NCBI RefSeq assembly: GCF_009363115.1
Contig: NZ_CP045298.1
Location: forward strand, 3,965,501-4,029,500
Source: Paenibacillus brasilensis
Lineage (GTDB): Bacteria; Bacillota; Bacilli; Paenibacillales; Paenibacillaceae
DNA length: 64,000 nt
Direction: 5' to 3'
The notes beneath the pieces were generated by a model. The model saw nothing but the letters and a program-made list of their open reading frames with translations. It had not been told where the DNA came from and made no database searches. Of this stretch, positions 10,696 to 20,464 are shown one piece after another. Within the stretch, counting starts at the first letter, position 1. Each line of letters opens with the position of its first letter. A program made the translations under genes and the position numbers.

Positions 10696-11244
10696 GTGGA
10701 TTCAATGCAGTATATTATCGGCTCTAATTTAGCTCAAATCAGGAAGACTAGAGGACTTAGTCTGGATAAGGTGGCTGAATTGACAGGGGTCAGTAAAGGC
10801 ATGCTGGCTCAGATTGAGAAGGGGAAGTCCAATCCTACAGTGACAACACTTTGGAAAATTGCGAACGGCCTACATGTATCCTTTTCCTCCTTTCTCAAAG
10901 AGGACCCGCCGCAAATCACGAAAATTAGTAGAAGTGACCTGTATCCGGTTATTGATGAGGACGGTAACTATTTTGTTTACCCTGTATTCCCGTATCATTC
11001 GGAAAAAAAGTTCGAGGTGTTCACGGTAAGTCTGAAGCCGGGCTTTACACACCAGGCAGAGAAGCATCTGGGAGAAGAATCGATTCTCATGATCCGCGGG
11101 GAAATGTGCTTTGAAATGCAGGGGCAGCAGCTTAGGCTGAGCGCAGGGGATGCTATACAATTTCAAGTGTCTGACATACATACCTACCGCAATGATTCGG
11201 ATGAGGATGCAGATTTTTATGTATTGATTTATTATGCGGATTAG
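10696..11244 (+). CDS. XRE family regulator with C-terminal cupin domain
   Basis: A 182-residue regulator starting at GTG after GAGGAGG. Residues 5-65 form a helix-turn-helix (LDKVAELTGVSKGMLAQIEKG), and residues 105-180 form a small cupin (FTHQAEKHLGEESILMIRGE) that could sense an amino acid or related ligand. It is divergent from azlC across about 170 bp, and many azlCD loci carry such a regulator, so control of azlCD is inferred. Confidence 0.85.
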   Translation: MDSMQYIIGSNLAQIRKTRGLSLDKVAELTGVSKGMLAQIEKGKSNPTVTTLWKIANGLHVSFSSFLKEDPPQITKISRSDLYPVIDEDGNYFVYPVFPYHSEKKFEVFTVSLKPGFTHQAEKHLGEESILMIRGEMCFEMQGQQLRLSAGDAIQFQVSDIHTYRNDSDEDADFYVLIYYAD

Positions 11245-11322
11245 TGGGATGATGAGCATAGCCGCAAGCAGGCTTCCACATATAAAAAGACAGCCACAAG
11301 GAAAAGTGAGGAAAGAGAGCCC

Positions 11323-11838
11323 ATGGAAAGCAAGTACATTCGAGAAACCTACTGCTTCAAGACGTCCCGTGTATTTCCCAACGATGTTAACAATCACAAC
11401 ACACTTTTCGGGGGCAAGCTGATGTCGTATATCGACGATATCGCATCGATCGCCGCTGCCAAGCTGTGTCGAGTAAACACGGTTACGGCTTCGACGGACT
11501 CGGTGGATTTTTTACTGCCTATCCATCCGAGCGATTCTGTCACGCTGGAGGCATTTGTAACCTGGACAGGCCGCAGCTCGATGGAGGTGTTCGTAAAGGT
11601 GATTCGCGAAGGGCTAATGACCGGTGACCGTAAAATTGCCGCTACGGCCTTTCTGACCTTTGTGGCACTGGACGAGCATAACCGTAAAGTAACCGTGCCA
11701 CAGGTGATACCGGAAACAGAAGAGCAAATGCAATTGCACCAGACAGCTCCATCGCGCGCAGCCATACGGCGCCAGCGCAGGGAAGAAAGCAAGCAGCTTG
11801 CGAGTTTCCTGACGACAGATTACCCGTGGGAAGTGTAA
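11323..11838 (+). CDS. Acyl-CoA thioesterase, hotdog fold (YkhA-like)
   Basis: A 171-residue member of the cytoplasmic acyl-CoA thioester hydrolase family. It shows the core pattern NHNTLFGGKLMSYIDD, with the catalytic-type Asn and Asp residues, and the TDSVDFLLPI strand. It hydrolyses acyl-CoA to free acid and CoA. The ATG follows GAAAGAGAG and lies 78 bp after the regulator gene, but a functional link is not evident. The C-terminus is basic. Confidence 0.88.
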   Translation: MESKYIRETYCFKTSRVFPNDVNNHNTLFGGKLMSYIDDIASIAAAKLCRVNTVTASTDSVDFLLPIHPSDSVTLEAFVTWTGRSSMEVFVKVIREGLMTGDRKIAATAFLTFVALDEHNRKVTVPQVIPETEEQMQLHQTAPSRAAIRRQRREESKQLASFLTTDYPWEV

Positions 11839-11884
11839 CATATCAGAGATCACCCAATTCATCATTCTTCATCATTTTGATGTA

Positions 11885-11943
11885 AAAAGGAGCCGTCTTT
11901 CCGTTGCAATCAGCTATGATCTGCTCGGAATACGGCTCCTTTT
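11885..11943. terminator. Terminator between thioesterase and GH43 genes
   Basis: A 12-bp perfect stem (AAAAGGAGCCGT / ACGGCTCCTTTT) with a 35-base loop. It lies between convergent genes and probably works in both directions. Confidence 0.75.
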
Positions 11944-11967
11944 GAATGAACTGCTGAAATAACGGGG

Positions 11968-13434
11968 CTATTCTGTTTTAACTACACGGAAATGCTGATT
12001 CGTCCCGCCATTATCGCCCCATTGAATGGCTTTGGCTTCATCGGTAGTGGCGCCCTCGGAAATGTCAATCAATTTGCCGGTTGCCCGATTTTTTAGCTTG
12101 TAATAACCCCCGGTTACGGATACCAGCTGCCAATGCTGGCTGGACCAGCCTCCGTCGCTCCACTGCTCGATAACTGCACCATCGGTCGCCATGCCGCTTT
12201 CAACCCCAATCAGCTTGCCGCTGTTGCGATTCACAATTTTATAATATCCGCCGCCTGCATCCTTGAGCTGCCATTGCTGGCTTGCTGCTCCGGAATCTGC
12301 ACGCTGCTCCAGGTCGGCACCGTCCGTCGTCGCATTGCCAATGATGCCCAGCGGCTTGTTGCTCTTGCGGCTTACCAGTTGGCAATAGGCATCCGGGTCA
12401 ATGACCATTGGCGTGGTTACACCCTCTATGATACCACTGGCGGTGTCGATATTAATGCTGTCGAACCAGTCCATGGCTAATGAAGTCGCAGTTGGAAAAC
12501 GCAGCGGCAGCCACACATATTGAGAATCCTGCACAGGACCACTCCACGCCCCCGCCCAACGGTCACCCAAATACAGATACGAAGTCGTCTGCGTACCTTC
12601 AACAGGAATGACGTAGGCCGACTGTGAACCATAGGTTGTACTGTCCCCGAAGTTCATCGTATTGCTCCAGGTTCCTTCAATGCTGGATGCCGTAGCATAC
12701 TTGGCCTGATTGGGATTCCAGCCGGTTGCCCCGGATGTAATTAGGAAGTAGACATCTCCTTTTTTGAACATCGCCGGAGCTTCACGATATTGTCCCAGCC
12801 ACAGTGTGGTCACCAGTGATTCAACTTGCAGAAAATCCGGTGTCAGACGATAAATATTCAAATCGGCATTCACACGGGTCGCCGAGATCAGGTAAGCCGT
12901 TCCGTTGTCATTGTATACCGTCATATCGCGGGAATCGTGATCCAGAGGACGGAAGCTGCCTTGATACGTATAATCGCCATCCACAGTATCGGAGGTGGCA
13001 ACTGCAACTCGGGCCTCGTTGTAATTCACCCCGTTTTCCTTGTGCATCCACAATACGTATTTGCGTGTTTTTTCATTGTAAATCACCTTTGGACGCTCGA
13101 TATTCGACACATTCAGCTCTGCTGCCGAGCTGCTGATTAACACGTTTTTGCGAAACTCCCAGTTTTTTAAATCTGAGGAACGGTAGGCGGATACCGCCTT
13201 GAACGTGCCGCCCAGATTGCGATTTTCACCAAACCAATAATAGTAACCGTCCACTTTAATCATACCGCCCCCATGGGCATGAACCACGTTTCCAGCAGTG
13301 TCTTTAAATTGAATGCCATTCAAAACATTCGCTGAAGCCGCAGAAGCTATCTTAGGTGAAAACATCTGGAATATGTTCAACGTCAGTAAAATAGAAAGCA
13401 TTATACACAGCAAGCGGGCAAAATCATATTTCAT
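11968..13434 (-). CDS. Secreted GH43 glycosidase with ricin-type lectin (CBM13) domain
   Basis: A 488-residue secreted protein with a hydrophobic signal peptide ending near AASA. Residues about 40-340 are a GH43-like five-bladed propeller (HAHGGGMIKVDGYYYWFGE at the start, DHDSRDMTVYNDNGTAYL in the middle), close to the subfamily containing exo-beta-1,3-galactanases. Residues about 345-488 are a beta-trefoil with QxW-type repeats (ASQQWQL, SSQHWQL, TNQHFRV). It probably trims plant galactan. A cre-like box in its promoter suggests catabolite repression. Confidence 0.85.
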   Translation of the reverse strand: MKYDFARLLCIMLSILLTLNIFQMFSPKIASAASANVLNGIQFKDTAGNVVHAHGGGMIKVDGYYYWFGENRNLGGTFKAVSAYRSSDLKNWEFRKNVLISSSAAELNVSNIERPKVIYNEKTRKYVLWMHKENGVNYNEARVAVATSDTVDGDYTYQGSFRPLDHDSRDMTVYNDNGTAYLISATRVNADLNIYRLTPDFLQVESLVTTLWLGQYREAPAMFKKGDVYFLITSGATGWNPNQAKYATASSIEGTWSNTMNFGDSTTYGSQSAYVIPVEGTQTTSYLYLGDRWAGAWSGPVQDSQYVWLPLRFPTATSLAMDWFDSINIDTASGIIEGVTTPMVIDPDAYCQLVSRKSNKPLGIIGNATTDGADLEQRADSGAASQQWQLKDAGGGYYKIVNRNSGKLIGVESGMATDGAVIEQWSDGGWSSQHWQLVSVTGGYYKLKNRATGKLIDISEGATTDEAKAIQWGDNGGTNQHFRVVKTE

Positions 13435-13461
13435 TGTTTCGTCCTCCTCTATGCGTATTTT

Positions 13462-13475
13462 TTAAAGCGCTTTCA
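13462..13475 (-). promoter_or_regulatory. Catabolite-responsive (cre-like) box
   Basis: The sequence TTAAAGCGCTTTCA is a near palindrome matching the CcpA consensus. It lies about 30 bp before the GH43 start codon, fitting repression of a polysaccharide enzyme by preferred sugars. Confidence 0.6.
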
Positions 13476-13661
13476 TAATTTAGTTCTATACATAGCTTTA
13501 ATAGGATTACTTATCCCAATTGTATCCATATTGAATTGAAAGTGCTAGAGTAGTATATTGACCATGTACACGGCACACGCCATCCATAGCTGACAGACTT
13601 CAATCGAACGGTGAGTGTTGCGAACTGGCTGATATCCATTTACGGCATACAGGAGGCGACC

Positions 13662-14360
13662 ATGGAAATATACGCGATTGATACAAGCAAGCCAGAGGCT
13701 GAGACTTACTATGAGTTACTGTTAAATCGGGTTTCACTGGAAAAGCGGCAGAAGCTGGATCGTTTTTTACACCGAGAGGACGCCTTGAGGGGATTATACG
13801 CCGATGTGCTGTTAAGGTGGTTGGCTTGTCGGCAATTGAAGGTACCTAATGCCAGCCTTCAGTTTACATACAATGCTTTTGGTAAGCCTTCCTTGTTGAA
13901 TGCGCCCGGCTTCCATTTTAATGTTTCTCATTCGGGAAAATGGGTGGTATGTGCCCTTGATGAGCAACCGCTTGGAATCGACATCGAACAGCTCCGTCCT
14001 ATTGATTTTGAGGTAGGCAAGGTATGCTTTTCGGACACAGAGTATGATGCGTTAATGCGTCAGGACGCAGACAGTCGCTTATCGTATTTTTATGATCTAT
14101 GGACGCTTAAGGAAAGCTTTGTGAAGGCCGAGGGGCAGGGATTAACACTACCGCTGAAGTCTTTTTCATTTGAGTTGAGGGCACATTCGTTCATAGGCTT
14201 CACGACAGAGGGCTTTACCACCGAATATTGCCATTTTAAACAGTATGCGCTGGATCAAGATTATAAAATGGCTGTCTGTGCAGCTCATGACCGTTTTGCC
14301 CGGCAGATACAGCAGGTAGATATAACTACACTACAATTGGAAGTAGCGACTCAGGCGTAA
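13662..14360 (+). CDS. 4'-phosphopantetheinyl transferase, Sfp type
   Basis: A 232-residue enzyme from ATG 13662, five bases after AGGAGG. It carries the Sfp motifs FNVSHSGKWVVCA, GIDIEQL (metal-binding Asp/Glu) and WTLKESFVKAEG. It moves phosphopantetheine from CoA onto carrier proteins of nonribosomal peptide, polyketide or fatty acid synthases. No such synthases are in the window, so it probably serves distant clusters. An in-frame upstream start at 13611 lacks a site. Confidence 0.9.
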   Translation: MEIYAIDTSKPEAETYYELLLNRVSLEKRQKLDRFLHREDALRGLYADVLLRWLACRQLKVPNASLQFTYNAFGKPSLLNAPGFHFNVSHSGKWVVCALDEQPLGIDIEQLRPIDFEVGKVCFSDTEYDALMRQDADSRLSYFYDLWTLKESFVKAEGQGLTLPLKSFSFELRAHSFIGFTTEGFTTEYCHFKQYALDQDYKMAVCAAHDRFARQIQQVDITTLQLEVATQA

Positions 14361-14405
14361 CATGTAGGGGATAACGTTATTGCTGAAAAAGGGAGATGAA
14401 TAGCG

Positions 14406-15995
14406 TTGACGTTCGTTTTGTTCAAGCACGGCCGGTTGTATGGGGATTGGGCTTCGAAAGGGGATTCAATCGTGGTACAGCATGGCCGTATACAGGCCAT
14501 CGGATATGCGCGGGAGCTTGAATTGCAGCTGTCCGGTAAGGAATATAAAACCGTGGATTGGGAGGATGCTTATGTGCTGCCAGGTTTAACCGATTCACAT
14601 ATGCATTTGTCCATGCACGGTATGAAGCTGGCGATGCTGGATCTGACATCAGCTACCTCCAAGCAGGAGATGCTGGACATGCTGCGCAAGCGGGTCGCTG
14701 TAACACCGCCGGGAGAGTGGATTTTGGGACTCAACTGGAACGAAAATGCGTTTATTCCGGTTGAAATTCCGGGTATAGACGAGCTGGATGCCATTACAGA
14801 CCAGCACCCGGTCTATTTGACCCGTACGTGCTTTCATACGTTCCTGGCTAATTCAGAGGCATTTCGACGTGCGGGTATTCATGATAACACCCCTGACCCG
14901 TCCTCGGGAGCCTATGGACGAGACGCTGAGGGACGATTGAACGGATTGCTTTATGAGGAAGCATCCTTCGCCTTTACAAATGTGCAGCCAGAGCCGGATT
15001 ATGCGGTAAAAAAGGATACGATTCGACGGGCATGCCTGGATGCGCTACGTCTCGGTCTGACTGCTGCGCATACGGAGGATTTACGTTTTTTGGGCAGCGT
15101 GGAGACGATGCAGCGGATTTACAACGAGCTGAGGGAGGAAGGCCTTGCTTTTCGTACACATCAGCTCATCTATCATCCATTTTTGAAGGAAGCTCAAGCG
15201 CAAGGGCTATGTGCAGGAACTGGAAATGAGTGGTATAAAATCGGCGCTATAAAAATGTTTGCCGATGGCGCCATTGGAGGAAGAACTGCGTTATTGTCCG
15301 AGCCATACAGTGACGCTCCACATACCTGCGGCATGGCCATTCAACCGCAGCCAGAGCTGAATCAGATGGTGGCAGCAGCCAGAGCCGCAGGCTTTCCGGT
15401 GGCTGTACATGCCATCGGCGATGGGGCGGCACACATGATTTTGACAGCGATGGAGACTCATGCGCTCACAGAGAAAAGCGGTTTGCCAGATCGCCTGATC
15501 CACGGACAGGTGCTTACGGCTGATTTGGTCAAGAGAATGGCGAAGCTGCCGCTGATTGCTGACATTCAGCCGCGTTTTGTCGCGAGCGATTTTCCATGGG
15601 TACTGGATCGGGTTGGGAAAGAACGGACCGAATATTTATATGCCTGGAAAAAGCTGCTGAATGCGGGTATTCCGTGTGCAGGCGGCAGTGACGCGCCGAT
15701 TGAACCGCTGAGTCCTTTTCTCGGGATGCATGCGGCTGTAACTCGTGCCAAGCCGGAAGAAATGCATGAGGGTTATCTTCCCGCTGAAAAACTGGATGTT
15801 CATGAAGCCATTCATCTGTTTACCACGGGAAGCGCAGTAGCAGCCGGGGAGACGGATGAGAGGGGATGGATTGCTGCAGGTAAAGCGGCTGACTTTACGG
15901 TCATTGACCGCGATGTAACGGAAAGCCCGCAAGCTTTACTGGATGTTAAGATACGAATGACGGTCGTGAACGGGAAAATCGCATATCAGTCGTAG
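14406..15995 (+). CDS. Amidohydrolase family 3 (YtcJ-like)
   Basis: A 529-residue metal-dependent hydrolase starting at TTG after GGGAGATG. The metal-binding HxH motif is in LTDSHMHLSMHG, with later VHAIGDGA and GGSDAPIEP motifs and the closing KAADFTVID segment of the composite domain. The family cleaves C-N bonds; the substrate of this member is unknown. It follows the PPTase gene by 45 bp and may share its transcript. Confidence 0.88.
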   Translation: MTFVLFKHGRLYGDWASKGDSIVVQHGRIQAIGYARELELQLSGKEYKTVDWEDAYVLPGLTDSHMHLSMHGMKLAMLDLTSATSKQEMLDMLRKRVAVTPPGEWILGLNWNENAFIPVEIPGIDELDAITDQHPVYLTRTCFHTFLANSEAFRRAGIHDNTPDPSSGAYGRDAEGRLNGLLYEEASFAFTNVQPEPDYAVKKDTIRRACLDALRLGLTAAHTEDLRFLGSVETMQRIYNELREEGLAFRTHQLIYHPFLKEAQAQGLCAGTGNEWYKIGAIKMFADGAIGGRTALLSEPYSDAPHTCGMAIQPQPELNQMVAAARAAGFPVAVHAIGDGAAHMILTAMETHALTEKSGLPDRLIHGQVLTADLVKRMAKLPLIADIQPRFVASDFPWVLDRVGKERTEYLYAWKKLLNAGIPCAGGSDAPIEPLSPFLGMHAAVTRAKPEEMHEGYLPAEKLDVHEAIHLFTTGSAVAAGETDERGWIAAGKAADFTVIDRDVTESPQALLDVKIRMTVVNGKIAYQS

Positions 15996-16017
15996 GCTGG
16001 GCATATGAAGGTATGCC

Positions 16018-16061
16018 AAAAACCTTCAACTTCGCTTTTTTATGTGAGGTTGAAGGTTTTT
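16018..16061. terminator. Bidirectional terminator
   Basis: A 13-bp stem (AAAAACCTTCAAC / GTTGAAGGTTTTT) with A and T tracts on both sides, between the convergent amidohydrolase and SLH-GH18 genes. Confidence 0.88.
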
Positions 16062-16066
16062 CGCTT

Positions 16067-17692
16067 TTACAAGCCACGCTGTAGGAATCGGTCTGCATTT
16101 TTTATACTGGACCACAGATCAGAGCTTGCGCCGCCCGGATACCAGTAGGCGAAGCCTGCAAATCCTTCCTCCTGCCCCAATTGATACTTAAGGGTCAAGG
16201 ATCGTCCTTCCTCCAGCCATAGCTTATGCAGCTGTGTGTCTTTGTAAGACACAGTATACTGCTGAACATCCTCATTCCACTTCGGTTTGGAGGAGGAACG
16301 GGACACTAGCTGATTTTGCTCATCTAGTGAAATATCAGAGGAAGCGACCGATTGGCCACTCGCATTGAGCGTCCAATTCCTTGTAAATAAAGGCAACGCC
16401 AATATGGCCTTACTGGGATCGGCAGTTTGCTCAAAGCGTCTCACGCTTTCACGGAGCCACGGTAATGAGGACACGGAGCCGGGAGTCGAGCTGCCTCCCC
16501 AATGCTCGTCGTATCCCATGAGGATCATATAGTCTGCCGCAGCACCTAGCTGCTTGTAATCAAAGGCGGCTGTCCAGTCCGTGCCGTAATCAGGCGATAC
16601 GCAAATGGCCAGTACGGCATTCAGGCTTTTCAGCTTGGCTTTTAATTGCTGGATGAACAATGTGAGATTGGCTCGATCCTGACCATCCACATTTTCAAAA
16701 TCAATGACAAGCCCGTCCAATTTATGGACAGATACGGCATTGGCAAGTTGGCTTATGGTTTTACTGCGTAAAGCCGCACTGGACAAAATTTGATGGGTCA
16801 TCGTCAGATTGGAACGATTGCCGACCATAGCCCAGATTTTTTTATGATGCTGTTTGGACCAGGTGAGCAGTGACGAATTCGTATAGTCGCTGATCGTACC
16901 TGTTTCGTTCAGAAAAAACCAGCGTGGTGACAGAGTGTTCATGTTGGACTGCAGCACGGTGTTTTCAAACTGCTGAACGGTTTGGTCATATTGCCATCCT
17001 AGTCGGATAGAAGTGGCGGAGGAAGCGGTTGACCGAGCATGCTGCGTGGAATACGCCAGCAGACGTTCCAGTATGGCCGCTGTTTCTTCCCGGGTGAGGG
17101 AAGATGTGGGGTGAAAATACTTATTTTCACCTTTCATAAAGCCGTAACGATTCACGGTGGTTACAGCTTCAAGCGCCCAATCTGCAATCTCATCAGCATC
17201 TGTGAAAGAGGAAGTGGCTTCTCCTGATTCTCCCGAAGAGCGGATAAGACGTGCGATCATCAAGGCCGCTTCTTGCCGGGTTACAGGACTGTTCGGCTGG
17301 AATGTGGCGGACGTTCCTCCCTGAACGATATCAAGCTGGGAAGCAGCTTCGATCCAGCCGTAATACCACGCCTGTTTGGATACATCCCGATAGGAAGCAA
17401 CGGCTGCCTTTACAGGCTCCAGACTGAGCATACGATCCAGTGCGGTAACCCACTCGGCTCTTGTAACTGCCTTCTTGGGGGAGAAGTAGCCGGGTTGTGT
17501 ACCTGTCAAAATCCCTTTAGCGTGCAGGGAAATGATAGACTGATAGGCATAGCTGTGTGAAATATCCTGAAACGCTACGCCAGATGCTGCTGCCGGGGCA
17601 GCCAAATATGAAGTTGATGTAGTAAATATCGTTATGGCTGTCGTTGCTGCCAAGGTGAGCCGGGTTAACCAACGTGATCGCTTGGAACTCAT
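16067..17692 (-). CDS. Cell-surface GH18 family protein with three SLH domains
   Basis: A 541-residue exported protein. A basic start and hydrophobic signal end near AAPAAASG. Three S-layer homology repeats follow (each with a TRxE-type motif: AVTRAEW, PVTRQEA, SLTREET, within about residues 35-215), anchoring it to the wall. The C-terminal 320 residues form a GH18 barrel with DGLVIDFENVDG, where the Glu is the expected acid residue, and MGYDEHWGGS. Such proteins act on wall glycan or chitin-like polymers. SLH domains at the N-terminus are usual for Paenibacillus exoenzymes. Confidence 0.88.
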   Translation of the reverse strand: MSSKRSRWLTRLTLAATTAITIFTTSTSYLAAPAAASGVAFQDISHSYAYQSIISLHAKGILTGTQPGYFSPKKAVTRAEWVTALDRMLSLEPVKAAVASYRDVSKQAWYYGWIEAASQLDIVQGGTSATFQPNSPVTRQEAALMIARLIRSSGESGEATSSFTDADEIADWALEAVTTVNRYGFMKGENKYFHPTSSLTREETAAILERLLAYSTQHARSTASSATSIRLGWQYDQTVQQFENTVLQSNMNTLSPRWFFLNETGTISDYTNSSLLTWSKQHHKKIWAMVGNRSNLTMTHQILSSAALRSKTISQLANAVSVHKLDGLVIDFENVDGQDRANLTLFIQQLKAKLKSLNAVLAICVSPDYGTDWTAAFDYKQLGAAADYMILMGYDEHWGGSSTPGSVSSLPWLRESVRRFEQTADPSKAILALPLFTRNWTLNASGQSVASSDISLDEQNQLVSRSSSKPKWNEDVQQYTVSYKDTQLHKLWLEEGRSLTLKYQLGQEEGFAGFAYWYPGGASSDLWSSIKNADRFLQRGL

Positions 17693-17810
17693 ACCAAATA
17701 ACCTTCTTTTTTATGATAGATTGTAGATGCATTTGTCGTTACTCGACGAATAATACTATCAAAAATAGTAAAGTTATTCATTGCTAAATTGCTGGAAACA
17801 CACCAAAAAA

Positions 17811-17834
17811 CCCGCTACCTGTACGGTAAGCGGG
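17811..17834 (-). terminator. Terminator of the degV gene
   Basis: A stem CCCGCTACC / GGTAAGCGGG with one bulge. On the minus strand it is followed by six T, just after the degV stop. Confidence 0.75.
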
Positions 17835-17847
17835 GCTAGAATTGAAT

Positions 17848-18699
17848 CTATGCTTTTTTGGCAAACATAATACCGATGGTCTGAGGTCCGCAATGACTCG
17901 ATATGACGCACCCGGCTGTGGTTAACAGCACCTCTTGTGCCTTCGTTTCTTCCTTCAAACGAGCTTGCAGCATGAGCGCATCCTGCTCAGCCAAGGCATG
18001 TACAACAATGATGATGTCGTTATCCATCTGATCGCGCTGGTTCAGGGCATTTTGCAGCATCTGATCCAGTGCTTTTTCACGTTTGCCACGGACTTTGTAT
18101 GCAGGTGTCATTTTTCCGTCAATGACTTTGATGACCGGACGAATTTTGAGCAGACTGCCGATCAGGTTTTGCATTCCTGAGCATCTGCCGCCTTTGTACA
18201 GGTATTCGAGTGTATCAATGACAAATTCCGTATCTATTAATGGTCGTGTTTTCGTCAGCATCTCTACAATTTGCTCTATCGTATTGCCATTTGCAGCCGC
18301 ACGGGCAGCTTTCATCACAAGCAGGCCAAAGCCGCATGATAAATTCAGAGAATCAAAGACCGTGATGCGACCTTCCAGGAATTCAGAGGCAGCGAGCAGT
18401 GCATTTTGGTATGTCGAGGACAGCTCAGAAGACAGACTGATATATAGAATGTCGTCCCCTTGTTCTATGTAGGGTGCAAAGGCTTGAATAAAATCCGCTG
18501 GAGAAGGTGCGGCGGTGCGCGGCAATTGTCCCTCGCGGCTTACACGCTGAAATAATTGTTCCGGGTGAATGTTTACCCCGTCCTGTAATGCTTCATCACC
18601 AAACACGGTATACAATGGTACAATGCTAATCTCATATTGCTCGCGCCAATCGGAAGGAATATCACTGGTACTGTCCGCAAAAATTTTAATTTTGTTCAT
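17848..18699 (-). CDS. DegV family fatty-acid-binding protein
   Basis: A 283-residue DegV-fold protein. The N-terminal FADSTSDIP motif, the STYQNALLA segment and the GRCSGMQNLIGSLL stretch are characteristic. Members bind a fatty acid and can act as the FakB subunit, presenting it to the kinase FakA for phospholipid synthesis. Whether this one does so is inferred. It stands alone with its own terminator. Confidence 0.9.
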   Translation of the reverse strand: MNKIKIFADSTSDIPSDWREQYEISIVPLYTVFGDEALQDGVNIHPEQLFQRVSREGQLPRTAAPSPADFIQAFAPYIEQGDDILYISLSSELSSTYQNALLAASEFLEGRITVFDSLNLSCGFGLLVMKAARAAANGNTIEQIVEMLTKTRPLIDTEFVIDTLEYLYKGGRCSGMQNLIGSLLKIRPVIKVIDGKMTPAYKVRGKREKALDQMLQNALNQRDQMDNDIIIVVHALAEQDALMLQARLKEETKAQEVLLTTAGCVISSHCGPQTIGIMFAKKA

Positions 18700-18732
18700 G
18701 ACATAGAATCCTCTCTGCGTGATGCGGAAAAA

Positions 18733-19206
18733 TTATAAAGATTGCACGGAGGAAGGATAAATATCCGCAGTGCTGTTCGGAATGGAAAGACCGATGGCAA
18801 GAAGTGCAATAAAACCCACAATAATGAGTGCATTAATGATCAATCCTGTGATAGCAAAGGCCTTCTTACGGTTTTTCAACGCGATTCCAATAATACCGAC
18901 CACAAGTCCGCTACAATTCAACAACAGGCTGCCTAAAAAAATAAAAGGAAGCAGCGCCGTTCCGGTTTGTTGCAGAACAACTTCCGGATTCATCGTTTGA
19001 TACTGGCTGAAATGAGCAAGCAGATTAATGATCATAATAGCCATAATAATATATCCGATCAGACTGACGAGCGACATAATAAAAGAAGCAATTCCGGGAC
19101 CGGAATGCTTGAGCTTGACCGGAGGCTGGAACACAGGAGCTTCTGAAAAAACAGGATGCTCCTCAGACGCAGCAGGCTTTTGCAAATTAGGATCTTGATA
19201 ATTCAT
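18733..19206 (-). CDS. DUF4190-like small membrane protein
   Basis: About 157 residues from ATG 19206, which follows AAGGAG. A proline-rich cytoplasmic start (residues 1-45) is followed by three hydrophobic helices. The pattern GIASFIMSLVSLIGY, then GIIGIALKNRKKAFAITGLI, is that of DUF4190-type proteins common in Firmicutes. The function is unknown. It is upstream of degV on the same strand with a 33-bp gap and may be cotranscribed with it. Confidence 0.7.
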   Translation of the reverse strand: MNYQDPNLQKPAASEEHPVFSEAPVFQPPVKLKHSGPGIASFIMSLVSLIGYIIMAIMIINLLAHFSQYQTMNPEVVLQQTGTALLPFIFLGSLLLNCSGLVVGIIGIALKNRKKAFAITGLIINALIIVGFIALLAIGLSIPNSTADIYPSSVQSL

Positions 19207-19425
19207 TTTTTCAACTCCTTGAACATAGTCCGAACAGGTACTAATTTTCCACAAAATAAACAAAAAAGCAAGCCGCATTACACATTACCCTTCAAAAGAC
19301 AGGGTTTAAACATCAAATTTTGTAGGAGATCTAACCATACGGGTTGGCTGGTAAACTTCAACCCGATTCGATAAAATAAGAAGAACATTCGGGTTAAAGA
19401 ATAAGAAGCAAAGGAGTACATAAAC

Positions 19426-19809
19426 ATGCAACGTAGATGGATCATTGTGGGATCTATAATGATGCTGTTGGCAGTAGCCATTGGAGCGTTTGGAGCACAT
19501 ATTGTGAAAGCGCGAATCGACGCGGACGCTTTGGCCGTGTATGAAACAGGTGTAAAATATCATATGATTCACGCTGTCGGCTTGCTGATCATTGCATTGG
19601 CTGCCGGACAATGGGGGGCCTCGACCCGTTTAAGATGGGCAGCACGTCTGCTGTTGACGGGTATTATTTTGTTTTCCGGCAGCTTGTATGTGCTAAGTTT
19701 GACCGGAATCCGTATTTTGGGTGCTATCACCCCATTGGGGGGGATTTGTTTTATTGCAGGCTGGTTATTTCTGGCATGGGCTGCAATGGGGCTGAAGAAA
19801 GAGGGCTAG
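19426..19809 (+). CDS. DUF423 family membrane protein (YwdK-like)
   Basis: A 127-residue protein with four hydrophobic helices and the DUF423 pattern GAFGAH near the start, YHMIHAVGLLI in the middle and GGICFIAGW near the end. ATG follows AAAGGAG. The function is unknown. It ends at a strong hairpin. Confidence 0.9.
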   Translation: MQRRWIIVGSIMMLLAVAIGAFGAHIVKARIDADALAVYETGVKYHMIHAVGLLIIALAAGQWGASTRLRWAARLLLTGIILFSGSLYVLSLTGIRILGAITPLGGICFIAGWLFLAWAAMGLKKEG

Positions 19810-19830
19810 AGACTCGATTCTGGAATACGA

Positions 19831-19883
19831 AAAAAGAGAATTGGTGGAAAGACGTTACGTCTTTCCACCGATTCTCTTTTTTT
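19831..19883. terminator. Strong long-stem terminator
   Basis: A stem of about 24 bp around GGTGGAAAGACG / CGTCTTTCCACC with one wobble, a very short loop, and A and T runs at the two sides. It serves the DUF423 gene and possibly the convergent gene ending at 19916. Confidence 0.88.
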
Positions 19884-19915
19884 CATACTTACTTTTTACT
19901 GCAAGGGATGTACAA

Positions 19916-20464
19916 TTACGTTGTGATTTCATCAATTTCATTCATTTTAAAGGAGTACACCTGCTTCTCATCCACATGATACACACTCAGCAAGCTATTA
20001 TCATGATCCAGGTTGAGTATGCGGCAGGGGATGCTGCGCTGTCCGCCATAACGATTCACAATTAAACGTACAAGCGTACTATCTTGTATATAGCGTTTGA
20101 TCCATTCATATGTGCTAAGTTCTTGCTGTATTGCAGGCTTCGGCTGTGCATGGGTTTGTTTGATCTCTTGAACGGCAGCAGTTGACTTAGTCATAACTGC
20201 GGCAGACTTCCTTTTAGAGAACTTTTCTGCAAGCTTAGCGGCAGGGTCCGAGGAGTCGCTAGCAGACTGTTTTTTTAGATACAAAGCAGCTTCAATTAAA
20301 TTACCAAGTTCAATGCCAGATTGAATCCGACTATCGGCAATTTGATCATGTTGGCTTAAGAGGTTAAGCAAGAACTGAAGGGCCTCTACGTTCGAACGAC
20401 CTTTAACTAATACATCAACATTAAATAAATAACTGGTTTCGTCTTGATTTGATTCCTTTTTCAT
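19916..20464 (-). CDS. Conserved hypothetical protein
   Basis: About 182 residues from ATG 20464, four bases after GGAGG; an in-frame ATG at 20533 has no site. The first 60 residues are helical and acidic (LFNVDVLVKGRSNVEAL), a lysine- and alanine-rich linker follows, and the last 60 residues look like a small beta domain ending YSFKMNEIDEITT. No membrane segment or signal peptide. Not recognised; a cytoplasmic adaptor or RNA-binding role would be speculation. Confidence 0.6.
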   Translation of the reverse strand: MKKESNQDETSYLFNVDVLVKGRSNVEALQFLLNLLSQHDQIADSRIQSGIELGNLIEAALYLKKQSASDSSDPAAKLAEKFSKRKSAAVMTKSTAAVQEIKQTHAQPKPAIQQELSTYEWIKRYIQDSTLVRLIVNRYGGQRSIPCRILNLDHDNSLLSVYHVDEKQVYSFKMNEIDEITT